Part shown: in pieces, positions 43,976 through 53,803 of the stretch
Layout of the letters: the number at the start of each line of letters is the position of its first letter
Numbering within the stretch: the first letter of the stretch is position 1
DNA from: Platanthera guangdongensis
Taxonomy: Eukaryota > Streptophyta > Magnoliopsida > Asparagales > Orchidaceae
Length of the DNA stretch: 64,000 bases
Assembly (NCBI GenBank): GCA_039583875.1
Contig: CM077163.1
Span: 235,034,646 to 235,098,645, forward strand
Direction: 5' to 3'
Translations under genes and position numbers: made by a program
Notes under the pieces: model-generated
What the model was told of the DNA's origin: nothing
The model's input: the letters and a program-made list of their open reading frames with translations, nothing else
Database searches by the model: none

Positions 43976-44620
43976 GAGTAGTCTTCTGTAACAAGAAAAT
44001 TGGTTATCCTCCTCGTCCGACGGCATTTGCTATTACTGACGCCAGTCCTCATGATCTTGAGACCGTCCGTCTTCAGCTCCAGCATCTTCAAGGTCTGCTC
44101 AACCCACCATCGCCTCCGTCTCCAACACAGGTACTGCTTGTCTATCCACCAGCCTGGGCTGGATTGTGGACTCTGGTGCCACTCATCACATTACTTCGCA
44201 ACAGCCTGCGCAGTACTCAGATTCTCCTTATCCGAAGACTATCACTGTGGCCAATGGGGCGATGATTCCTGCCTCCGGCTCTGCAGATCTTTCTCTCAAC
44301 CCGTCGATCACCCTTTGCTCGGCTCTTCATGTTCCGAGATCACCGTTTAATTTACTTTATGTTGGACGTCTTACGAATGATCTTAATTGTTCGGTTATAT
44401 TCACCTCCTCTTCCTTTGTTATACAGGATCGGCGGACGCAGACTACCATTGGTAAAGGCCGGCTGCGGAACGGGCTCTACCTTCTCGACGAATCTCCCAC
44501 CATTTTGTCTTATGTTTCTTTCACGACATGACATCGTCGTCTTGGGCATGCCCCTCTGCCGGTTCTCCAGCGGGCTCTTCTAGATATATCTTTCACTCCT
44601 TTTCAGTGTGACTCATGTAT
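43976..44620 (+). pseudogene. pol: Copia protease and GAG-pre-integrase, broken
   Basis: WIVDSGATHHIT can be read at about 44160, followed by TITVANGAMIPASGSADLSL, LHVPRSPFNLLYVGRLTNDL, TTIGKGRLRNGLYLLDE and, after a stop at 44529-44531, RRLGHAPLPVLQRALL. The active-site Asp-Ser-Gly is kept. Confidence 0.8.
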
Positions 44621-45400
44621 CCTCGGCAAGCAGCCGCGTTCTTCTTTTCCTGCGCATTGTACTCGGAGCGATGCTCGCTTTGATCTCGTACATTCTGATA
44701 TTTGGGGCCCTTTTAAGGTTACCAGTATTTGTGACTTTCGTTATTTTATCACATTTATTGATGATCACTCTCGCACTACGTGCCTATACTTACTCCGTGA
44801 TCGCTCGGAACTTCCCCGTGTTTTCCGGGCATTTGTCCTCGAGACCCATACACAATTCCACACCACACTCAAAATACTACGCACCGATAATGCTCGTGAG
44901 TACACCAGCCACAAATTTACCGCTTTGTGTTCTGAATACGAGATTCTACATCAAACCTCCTGTGCTTACACACCCCAGCAAAATGGTGTTGCCGAAAGGA
45001 AGAACCGCCACTTACTCGATGTCGCCCGCTCCCTCATGCTTCAAATGCATGTTCTCAAGCTGTATTGGAACTTTGCGTTTTCGACTGTCTGCTTTCTCAT
45101 CAACCGTCTCCCTTTCTCCGTCCTCAATTATGCTACTCCGTTTAACATATTGTTTCCCTCCACTCCGGCTTTTCCTCTCCCGCCTCGTGTCTTTGGCAGC
45201 ACTTGCTACGTCCACCTACGTCCACCGTCTGGGGCCCTCCTTGTATAAGTTGAATCCCAGGGCGGCTAAACACATCTTTGTCGGCTATTCACGCACACAG
45301 AAGGGCTATGTCTGTTACTCTCCCGTTACTCGAAAGATCTCCGTTTCCGCTGACGTTACCTTCCGGGAAGAACAACCGTTTTTTCTGGCTCCTTTACCCG
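44600..45400 (+). pseudogene. pol: Copia integrase, broken
   Basis: HSDIWGPFKVTSICDFRYF and TFIDDHSRTTCLYLLRDRSE near 44690-44820, then RTDNAREYTSHKFTALCSEY, HQTSCAYTPQQNGVAERKNR near 44940-45005, and YSRTQKGYVCYSPVTRKISV. Frames switch repeatedly. Confidence 0.82.
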
Positions 45401-45719
45401 CTGATCTACCACCAACTCCTCTCCCGCCATCCATCCTACGCCCCGTATTCCCGCTACTATACCACCTTCGCCGATTTCCCCTACACCGGCTCCTGCTACG
45501 GCCAAATCACCCGTTATCCGTGTCTACACTCGTCGCCCTCCCAGTTCCGTTGCCCCTCTGCAGACGACCTCTACTACGGATACTCTGCGTCCTTCTGATC
45601 AGGTAACCCCTTCCACTGCTCATCCTCTGGCCAACTACGTCTCTCTCCATCGCCTCTCTCCCCTTCTGCACACATTTGCTACTTCTCTCTCTTCGATTGT
45701 TGTTCCTAACTCTGTGCAG

Positions 45720-46715
45720 GAGGCGCTACAACATCTCGGCTGACGGGCAGCCATGGAGGAAGAGATGTCTGCTCTCTAGGCTAACCAGACATGGACCGTC
45801 GTGCCCCTTCCTTTGGGCCAGAAATCTGTTGGGTGCAAGTGGGTTTTTGTCATCAAACATGCTGCTGATGAGATAATTGACCGTCTGAAGGCTCGTCTTG
45901 TGGCCCGTGACTTCACCCAGCAACAGGGACTCGACTATGAGGAAACTTTCTCTCTGGTCGCCAAGCTCAATACCGTTCGCGTCCTTATCTCTGTCGCCGT
46001 TCATCTCCAGTGGCCCCTATTTCGACTGGATATCAAGAATGCCTTCTTAAATGTGGATCTCCAGGAGACGGTCTACATGCAACAATCACCCGGGTTTGAG
46101 ACCACGGGGGAGTCTCAGGTCTGCCGCCTTCTAAAGGCTCTGTATGGTCTCAAACAATCTCCACGAGCATTGTTTGAAAAATTCAGTTAGGTCCTTCGTG
46201 ATATCGGTTTTACTCGAAGCTCGACCGACTTCTCGCTGTTTACTCGTCACCGACCAACAAGAACGGTCTTTCTGTTAGTCTACGTTGATGACATCATCAT
46301 TACAGGAGATGACTCACAAGGGATACATGTCGTCAAAGTACATCTAAACTCGGTCTTTCAAACAAAGGACCTGGGACCTCTACGATATTTTTTGGGTATT
46401 GAGGCTGCCAGACGACCGGATGAGCTTATTCTATCTCAACAAAAGTGCTGTCTTGACCTTCTTCATGTTGCTGGTCTTTCAGGGTGTAAGCCAAGTGATA
46501 CCCCTATGGATGTAAAAAATAAGTTGTGCGCTCAAGCATCTGACTCGGATTTACTTCTTCAGAATTCTGAATATTATCGACGATTCGTTGGAAAATTGAT
46601 CTATCTCACGGTTACCAGACCAGATATTTCTTTTGTTGTTGGTCTTGTCAGTCGGTACATGCACTCTCCTCGAAAATCTCATCTTCAGGCTGTTGAACGT
46701 ATTCTCAGGTATCTA
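45720..46715 (+). pseudogene. pol: Copia reverse transcriptase, broken
   Basis: AAMEEEMSAL with a nearby stop, LGQKSVGCKWVFVIKHAADE, ARLVARDFTQQQGLDYEETF, LDIKNAFLNVDLQETVYMQQ, ALYGLKQSPRALFEKFS and stop, then FLLVYVDDIIITGDD near 46275, and YRRFVGKLIYLTVTRPDISF. Catalytic Asp pair kept; at least three disabling changes. Confidence 0.85.
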
Positions 46716-46772
46716 TAAACAGCTCCTGGTCAAGGACTTGTTTACCAGACCTCTTCTTCTGCTCCAACTTTA

Positions 46773-47267
46773 GTGACATACTCAGATGCTGATTGTGCTG
46801 GTTCTCTTGATGACCGGCGATCTACTAGTGATTTTTGCACATATTTTGGAGGACATTTGATTACATGGCGAAGCAAGAAACAAACGGTCATTGCTCGATC
46901 ATCAGCTGAGGCAGAATACCAGGCAATGACATCTGTTGTATCGAAACTGACATGGCTTGAGAGTCTTCTCACTGATCTGGAGGTAAAATTACCGTCACCG
47001 GCTTTTCTCTTTTGTGACAGCCAAGCTGCTATACATATTGCCAAGAACCCAGTCTTCCACGAAAGAACAAAACACATTGAAGTAGATTGTCACTTCATTC
47101 GGGAAAAAGTTCAAATGAAGAAGCTCGATCTAAAGCATGTCCCAGGGTCGGAACAAGTTACGGATGTCCTCACAAAGGCTATTCCCAAGGCACTTTTCTA
47201 TCAATGCTTGTCCAAGCTTGGTGCATACGATTTGTACGCTCCAGCTTGCGGGGGAGTGTTAGAATAA
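46773..47267 (+). pseudogene. pol: Copia RNase H, nearly intact
   Basis: 164 open codons: YSDADCAGSLDDRRSTSDFC, GGHLITWRSKKQTVIARSSA, CDSQAAIHIAKNPVFHERTK and HFIREKVQMKKLDLKHVPG, ending APACGGVLE with the stop just inside the LTR. It is the best preserved domain of this copy. Confidence 0.85.
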
Positions 47268-47427
47268 CTCATGTATTGGGCCCATCTTTTGGGCCCTTTA
47301 TTGCTCTCTTCTCTTTTAGTCTCACATCTTGTATAAGATTTATTCTCTCTCTCTTCCTCCTATATATTTGTATTCTCTCCTTGTATTTACATAATCAATA
47401 CATACAAGATTTTGAGATTTCTCTACA
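47257..47427 (+). repeat. 3' LTR of the plus-strand copia
   Basis: 171 bp from TGTTAGAATAACTC to GATTTCTCTACA, directly after the polypurine tract. A TATATATTTG promoter-like block lies inside. Confidence 0.8.
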
Positions 47428-47456
47428 GGTGTCATTATTGTTTTTTGTCTCTTCAT

Positions 47457-49732
47457 ATGTTGTAAGACTATATAAAGACATATGGAAGGTTGTATGGATA
47501 AGGAAGAAGTATATTCTCAATCTATTGTGTGAGTTCATTGGTGGCTCTCTTCTCTAACGATCAATCTCGCTTAGGCAACCACGATTAAGGCTCTGTTGTA
47601 TCCTCTGCCACAATCGTCTCCACCTCCGACCACTACTCTGACCACCGCTTAAATTGGTCCCTTATAACTTTTGTATCAGATCTCTCGGTCCTCTTCCGCC
47701 GACGCATGCCAACACTTTCCGAAGTCTCTAGCAAGCCCCTCCACCACATCAAGCATCGACATCCAAACAGGCCACAACTTCACGCATTGTTGGCGCTGCT
47801 TCATCCAGACTGACGGGGCTTTCTTGCTTCTTCATCGACACCCATTAATCCACTACAACATCGTCTTCGAATTTCCTAGCACCCGTCGCCTTCGCTCCGC
47901 CAGCTCACCTCCGATCGAATCCTCCAGCGCCATCGACGTAATTCCTCGACACCAGAAACCGCAGCTGATGCATCCATCTGCGTTAGCTTCATTTGCGTCT
48001 GCTTCTTCTTTCCGCAAGAAGAACCCGCCGACAATCGCAGGCCATGCCACTTCCTTCGCTAGCGCAGCTCCCGTATCGTCGAGCCCCATGCTCCGACACA
48101 CAGGATCTTCTCGAGCCCCGCACATAGCAACCCACACCAGATTTTCTCGGGCTCAGTTTTTTTTCATCTCTCGAGCCCCCCATACAGGGTTTTTTTCATC
48201 TCTCGAGCCCTGTGCAACCCACGTGAAAAGCAACCGGTTCAGACCGGGAATTAAATTGTCCCCGCTCGCGTGAAGAGGCTCCCACCGGTCTGCTTAGCGA
48301 TTCCTCCTATTCTACGTGTGTGTGTTCTGCCCCCGCAGTCCTTATTAAACCAACCCGCTGTTCCAGAGCAGCAAATCAGTGTCTACAACCGGATTTTACC
48401 TTATCCCTATGTTGGTTGCGCGTAGTAATATTGAAGTATTTTCTTTTGCCATCATTAGGAGACGACGCGGCTCTTGTGATCATTGCCAATCATCCAACTC
48501 GGAGCAATCATATCACCCTATCACCCGCTCTTTCTCTCGCTCTGCTCATCATATGGAAGACTCCCACAATTTCTTGGAGGTCATGAAGCGGTTCAACTCA
48601 GTTATACCTACCATGGATGCCTGCCTTCAGGAAGTAGAAGCACGGCATCGGGACGACATGACAACCCTCACCACAAAGCTTTAATGAACTCATAACCACA
48701 CCACCAATATTTACCACCCCACCCACAGATCACGCCAGTAGCAGTCAAGTGCCGCTTCCGCCGCTCATCCCCCACAAGCCACCTCCACCGACCCTTTTAC
48801 ACCCTGACGTTTCTATGCTGCCATGTTATACCTGACTAGAATTCCCCACCTACAATGGAAAAACGGATCCCTTGAGCTGGTTCACCAGGTGCGAGCAATT
48901 CTTCGGCCACCAGCAAAATCCGGCAGTTGAACGACTTCCTCTGACCTCCTTCCATCTTCTTGACTCAGCTTCGCTTTAGGCCACTCGTCTCCTCACTGAT
49001 CAACCGGTCTGACATGGGACGATTTCAAGTGACTCTGCATCCTGCGATTCCCCCCCCCCCCCCATCCGCAGTAACCCCCTCGGTGCCCTCACAAATCCAC
49101 GCCAGACGGGCTCGGTGGACGACTTACCTGGAGCAGTTTCAGCTCCTTCTAGCGCATGCCACACTTTACCCAGAGATGCAAGGCGCCATTTTCACTGCAG
49201 GACTTCACGATCGCCAACGACCGTATGTCATATTTGAGGCCCCTCCAGACTTAGTGACTGCTACGAGTATGTCCCGGCTATGCGACCATCACCTTTAGCT
49301 AGCGCAAGAAGCCTACTTTCCCGACATCAGCATTCCGCAGGGCCGTACTGAGGGTCGTGCCGCTCCGCCAATTCGTCGCTATCTCGGGCCGAGATGTTGG
49401 AACGACTTGCTCATGAATTATGTTTCAATTGCAACGAGCAGTACACTTGCGGACACAAGTGCAAAAATCTTTTCTATCTGCACGTCGAGGACTCTGATAA
49501 GGAGGGCGTAGACTCTTTATATGTTGTAAGCCCATATGAAGGCATATGGAAGGTTGTGTGGGTAAGGAAAAAAGTCTTCCCAATCTATTGCATGAGATCA
49601 TTGATGACTCTCTCGTCTAACGAGCAACCTCACTTAAAGGCAGCCGCAATTAAGGCTCCGTTGTATCCTCCACCACCATCGTCTCTATCTCCGACCACTA
49701 CTCCGGTCACCGCTTGAATAGGTCCCTAACAG
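47457..49732 (+). mobile_element. Gag-only non-autonomous gypsy derivative
   Basis: Two copies of a repeat of about 210 bp (47457-47664 and 49523-49732) share AAGGTTGT..GG.TAAGGAA, CTCTCGTCTAACGA-like and GGCTCCGTTGTATCCTCC blocks and flank an interior of about 1.9 kb. The first is followed by TTTGTATCAGATC, a worn primer-binding site. The interior keeps a gypsy gag (EFPTYNGKTDPLSWFTRCEQ near 48840-48900 and zinc knuckle CFNCNEQYTCGHKC near 49425) but no pol. No TSD was found. Confidence 0.7.
48833..49530 (+). pseudogene. gag: Gypsy-type gag remnant
   Basis: Core motif FPTYNGKTDPLSWFTRCEQF, then YLEQFQLLLAHATLYPEMQG and FTAGLHDRQRPYVIF, and the zinc knuckle LCFNCNEQYTCGHKCKNLFY. A C-run at 49050-49063 and several frame changes break it. 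Confidence 0.72.
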
Positions 49733-50012
49733 TTCGTTGGACCACTTCTTGGGCTTCTATTGTTGCCACCATGGTTGAATCTCTATGGCGCCACAATATC
49801 CACACCATCCAAGAGAGCGCCTCAGTTAAGAAGCAGGTGAGGATAAGAATAATGTGGGAGATGTACACAAAGGAACGTTTGCGGTATTTTCTATCAGATA
49901 CTAAGAAAATCATATTCTAATCATTGAATTATTTTTCTGTGTATCTTTACCCCTTCATTTTTTTATTCGAACGGATTGTACTTTCTATTTTATATGGATG
50001 GTTTCTATTGAA
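49733..50012. other. No gene recognised
   Basis: AT-rich intron sequence between the gag-only element and the Mutator-like MITE. Confidence 0.4.
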
Positions 50013-50022
50013 TACAATATAT

Positions 50023-50553
50023 GGGTTAATTATCGGGACCTCCCTGGGAGTTTGCATAATTACAGGTTGCACCCTTCTATCTTTCAAAATTACATTTGCA
50101 TCCCCTCTAAGTATTCCTAGTTTACAAAAATATCCTTTTTTTCTAGAAATATGGATTAGAAAATGATAAAATCTATTCAATTATTTTATTTTTTTTCAAT
50201 TTTATTCTTTTATAATGATTATAAATTCATTACAATGGTAAAATGTAATGCATCATTTTCAATGTAGACTTATTACAAAGAGTAAAATTGAAATATTATA
50301 AAATAATTTGACATATTTGATCACTTTCCTAAAGAAAAAGGTCACACCTTTCAATGTATAGTCATTACAAAGGATAAATTTAAATATCATAAAATAATTT
50401 GGTTGATTTTATCATTTTCCATCCATATTTCTAATGGAAGGGACATTTTTGTAAACTAGAGAACTTAGAGGGGAAGTAAATGTAATTTTGAAAGATAGAT
50501 GGGTGCAACCTGTAATTATGCAAACTCCAAGGGGAGGTCCCGGTATTTAACCC
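50023..50553. mobile_element. Mutator-like MITE with long terminal inverted repeats
   Basis: Arms of about 160 bp or more start GGGTTAATTATCGGGACCTCC (left) and GGGTTAAATACCGGGACCTCC (right, reverse strand) and include GTTTGCATAATTACAGGTTG in both. The 10-bp flank TACAATATAT is identical on both sides (50013-50022, 50554-50563), which fits the 9-11 bp duplications of Mutator-like elements. The interior is AT-rich and non-coding. Confidence 0.9.
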
Positions 50554-50563
50554 TACAATATAT

Positions 50564-51335
50564 TAAAAAAATCATTTATTTTTTCCTCAACATCGTGTGA
50601 GAGATTTAGATTTCTATACTCAATTTAACTAACTTTAGTCTTCTTTTCCCGTTGCCGAGGTCTTTGACTAGACTCCTCGTCGATGCCAGATCCTCGACCC
50701 CTCAACACCATGAACCACTTCGCAGACGCCATTGACCTTGCCCCGGCCAAGTCTGCTATCTACATCTTGAATGTCAACTACTTCCTAACAGACTCCTACC
50801 TTCCCATCATCTTCGCCACTTTCAGCAAGGTCGTTTATATCACTATAGTGAATTCTAGCCTTCACTGCTGATTCATTTTTTTTGCCACTCTAATTAACTT
50901 GAGGAGCGGGAAGTGAAGCAGTACCGGCTGATGGTTTAATGACTGGCTCGCACAGAACGACGATGAGATTCTTTTTGGGACCCTCTATCGTCGTCGTTTT
51001 TGGACTCCATCATCTCTCAACACGGAGAACGTCGTGACACTGACTTTGGGTTTCTTTGGGACGGTGGCGGCGGTCGTGAATCGTAGTTCGTGAACGCCCA
51101 ACCACACCTTAGAAACTCCATCTACTTTTATCGTCAAAATTAGTTTTTTTTCTTGGCGGCCTTCATAACCGTTGTCATGTCAGTCCAAACACATATTTTA
51201 TGACGGATGTTTTTGTCTAAACGAACCGAAACAAAAACACTACTGCATTATGTTGACATCTCTTCTTCTTATTATTATATCCTTGTTTATTTTGACAATA
51301 ATTGTCGTTGCCACCAACTTATGGTTTTATCGAGA
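50564..51335. other. Intron sequence, no gene recognised
   Basis: Includes a mixed-composition stretch (50640-51170) with GACGGTGGCGGCGGTCGTGA-like motifs that recall the Tourist-like MITEs, without clear ends. Confidence 0.35.
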
Positions 51336-51517
51336 GGCTCCGTTTGGCACGATAGTGGCGGTCATGATCGTGGGGGTTAAATTGTCATTCGTTAACGCCC
51401 GCCTAAGGAGCTTCATCCACTTTTATGTTCAAACGGATGATGTTTGTTAGGTGATCCTTAACGAATGATGGTTTAACCCATGGGTTTATGACCGCCACCA
51501 CCGTGCTAAACGGAGCC
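51336..51517. mobile_element. Tourist-like foldback MITE, 182 bp
   Basis: Ends GGCTCCGTTTGGCACGATAG and GTGCTAAACGGAGCC. The arms pair along most of the length (GGCGGTCATGA with TATGACCGCC). Same family as 57865. It lies about 200 bp upstream of the terminal exon of the split gene. No TSD was found. Confidence 0.75.
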
Positions 51518-51719
51518 ATATTAAACACATTGAGTTTGTATGCCATTAATATGATGCTAAACGCAGTAATTTCCTGTTAGTTTTTTATAAGCATCCACTA
51601 ATTTACAGAGGCTTGAACTGTTTCTCAGTTAAAATTTTCTTTTTCCAAACTCGATTTCTTGCAGTGCCATATATTTTTTTTCTTCTTTTCTCATATAAAT
51701 GTTCTAAATTCTAATGCAG

Positions 51720-51901
51720 GTAGATCAAGACTCAGCATTTTGTATTCTCCTCGAGATCTTCGAGGAAATGCAGCTGCAGCTTATGAATGGAAGGATGTTG
51801 ACGTGAAGCCGAGTACCGAGGTTCTATTTCAGCCTCTTGATTCCAAGAAACCTCTCAAGTTTAAGCTGTCGAGCGTCGCCTCGGTTTCACTAAGCACGTA
51901 A
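51720..51901 (+). CDS. Terminal exon of unrecognised gene
   Basis: The acceptor TTCTAATGCAG precedes 51720. The exon enters in phase 1 and reads 60 codons to TAA at 51899-51901. It encodes RSRLSILYSPRDLRGNAAAA, then a charged stretch with EWKDVDVKPS and PLDSKKPLKFKLSSVASVS. AT-rich sequence with further stops follows, consistent with a 3' UTR. A cryptic donor (GCAC|GTAATA) overlaps the stop, so another downstream exon is formally possible. The gene then faces the minus-strand reductase-like gene, whose stop is at 53804, in a tail-to-tail arrangement. Confidence 0.58.
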
Positions 51902-52199
51902 TATTGGAACTTCAAACGATCAGAATCTGTATATTAATGAGTTCTGCTTCATTGCGTCTGAGTAATTGAATGCTGATAATTTTCAATTTTCTTTTGCAGA
52001 TAGTGTTCAGTTTTCTGGGTGTATTTGCACTTCTAAAAGGCCTGTTTTTTTATATAATTTATAGCTATATAATGAAATCAACTTAGGGTCAGTTTGATGC
52101 TGACTTTTTGCTCTCGTGAGTTTGGGCAAAAGCTTAGTCATAAATAATGTGCTTGACATTACAATGATTATGACTGCCACTAAATTTTTTTATTATTAT
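51902..52199. other. Probable 3' UTR and downstream sequence of the split gene
   Basis: AT-rich sequence following the stop at 51901. No unique polyadenylation signal can be chosen. Confidence 0.35.
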
Positions 52200-52560
52200 T
52201 TTTGAACATGAAAGAAACCAGCCAATGCCGGTTCCAAGCCCGGATGAAAATTGGTGAGAGTTTTGTTAGGTAGACGGCCAGCGTAGAATTTAGTCACGCT
52301 TATGAATATGGATCATTTGAGAAATTGTGCAAAAGCTGAGTTGTTCTCCTTAAGAAACTCGTCGCATGGTCCGAATGCGGCGTCTTGGCAAGGATTGCTG
52401 CATCTCCAGGACTTGGGTGTAGTATTAAATGTACTTAGGCGTTAGTGAGATTATTAAAAAAGATACGGCACAATGGCGACAAATGATCCATATAGCCGAC
52501 CCCACTATAGTGGGATAAAGGTTTGAGTGAGTGAGATTTTTGAACATGAGAGAGAATGGA
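52200..52560 (+). mobile_element. LINE 3' tail fragment
   Basis: ACAATGGCGACAAATGATCC followed by GCCGACCCCACTATAGTGGG reads W-R-Q-M-I-x-I-A-D-P-T-I-V-G, the end of the common plant LINE protein, followed by ATAAAGGTTTGAGTGAGTGAG. Upstream material (CGGTTCCAAGCCCGGATGAAAA) also occurs in such 3' parts. Only a remnant. Confidence 0.55.
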
Positions 52561-52625
52561 GTTCCTTTGGTGAGGTGGGGCTTTCATGAAAGGCAGTTCA
52601 TAGCTCACCGACCGCCGACCCTTAA

Positions 52626-53486
52626 GCTATGTTTGGAAGTGCGGTAGTGGCTGTGAATGTAGTGATGAAAAGCGTAGATCACCTGGATCTTGGTCTTTTC
52701 TCACCTCATGATGTAACAAAAGCATGTTCATGAACATGAAATAAAACACACTAACTGCACTAGATTGAATAAGTGAAATCTCTTCTGTATGGTACTAATC
52801 ATTTCTGATGTTGGTTCGTGCCCTCCGCCGAGCTCCGAAATGTTTGGAAAGGATTGGGTTCAACGTCCAGATTCGGACAGCGTTATCTTGTGATCCAATG
52901 GAATCAGGGTACTACGACCTGCAGCGATGCTTGTACTGGGTTGCGTGGTTGACCTCGAAGAGTGTGCAGTTCATAACTCCAAGCGGCTCAGCAACTGCAA
53001 GACCAAGTGTTCAGCATCCCATCCAGAATCAGCAAGTCGCTATCCGCATGACATCAGCATGAAGCGTAACCTGTAACAACTCTCGGCGTGACGGTCTGTC
53101 GTCCGCCACATGCAAAGTGTTCTCTCACCTCATAATTGTAATGAGAGGTGACATGTCACCCTCGACTTCACGAACCAGTAGTAACCTCCAAGAAATAGAG
53201 GATTTTGACCGGCACAGATCCGGTCACGTGATTTTTTACTCAGTTGAAAGGTTTTTCCACGTTAAAACTTCTTGTCCACAATCAACCTACTCTTTTGCCT
53301 CTGTGCGCGCTCGACCGTTTCTAGAGTTAAGACGGTCCAAGAATTCCAGCCCGACCGGGACGTCAAGTTAGTCCACAACATTTGTGATTCTCAATTTTCC
53401 ATTTGCTGATATTTAAACAACAAAAATTAGCGGTTGCGGATCAGAAAGCAGCTTTCTGATCCGCAGCCGCTGTTCCAAACAGAACC
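52626..53486. mobile_element. PIF/Harbinger-like non-autonomous element, TSD TAA
   Basis: Ends GCTATGTTTGGAA and TTCCAAACAGAACC, flanked by TAA on both sides (52623-52625, 53487-53489). The right subterminal region holds a near-perfect hairpin (53429-53475: GCGGTTGCGGATCAGAAAG / CTTTCTGATCCGCAGCCGC). The interior is not recognisable as transposase. It lies between the two convergent host genes. Confidence 0.6.
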
Positions 53487-53803
53487 TAAGTTGCTAAGAT
53501 GAAGAAACAACAAAAATCTTAAAGACACAATAATCTGCACATTTTTTATTCTCAGAGTAAATTTACACATCTCATAAAGAAATGTAAATTTTTTTAGGCA
53601 ACAGTCATGGTCTTCACTATCATAATATAATCTTCCTTCCTGAACCACTTTATTCAAATAAAATCAAATGAAACAAGGGTAGAAATGTTCAATCTTCTCC
53701 CTGTCTACACAGCATTTACAGTGAATGCTATAGCAATAATACTAAGAATTTGAATGCCAGAATGCAATTAATGATAGCATCAGCGAGATTATATATATTT
53801 CTC

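Larger units (their letters stand above)
43976..47427 (+). mobile_element. Ty1/copia element, 5'-truncated, plus strand
   Basis: Starts within the end of gag (VFCNKKIGYPP, a worn zinc knuckle) and continues through protease, integrase, RT and RNase H to the polypurine tract GCTTGCGGGGGAG and a 171-bp LTR (47257-47427). The 5' LTR and most of gag are missing at the junction with the minus-strand element. Related to the copia at 20558 by sequence of the RT and RNase H. Confidence 0.88.
3294..51901 (+). other. Inferred split host gene with giant, transposon-filled introns
   Basis: Four exon-like blocks lie on the plus strand, each bounded by AG acceptor and GT donor and each coding-like with no transposon homology. 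The block at 4373-4561 ends in phase 2 (AG) and the block at 29491-29633 starts with one G, giving Arg. That block ends in phase 1 (G) and the block at 51720-51901 starts with GT, giving Gly. The joined frame stays open to a TAA at 51899-51901. The two introns would be 24929 and 22086 nt. The first block (3294-3409) ends in phase 0 while the second needs phase 2, so a small exon between 3410 and 4372 is missing from my model, or the two belong apart. The 5' end lies before the window. I do not recognise the protein; only its C-terminal part of roughly 200 residues is visible. Confidence 0.6.

Noticed and set aside
3294..51901. Naming the split gene as a known family (envelope barrel protein, glycosylation enzyme and trafficking subunits were considered)
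   Set aside because: None of the motifs matched a family that I could recall with confidence, so no function is given.
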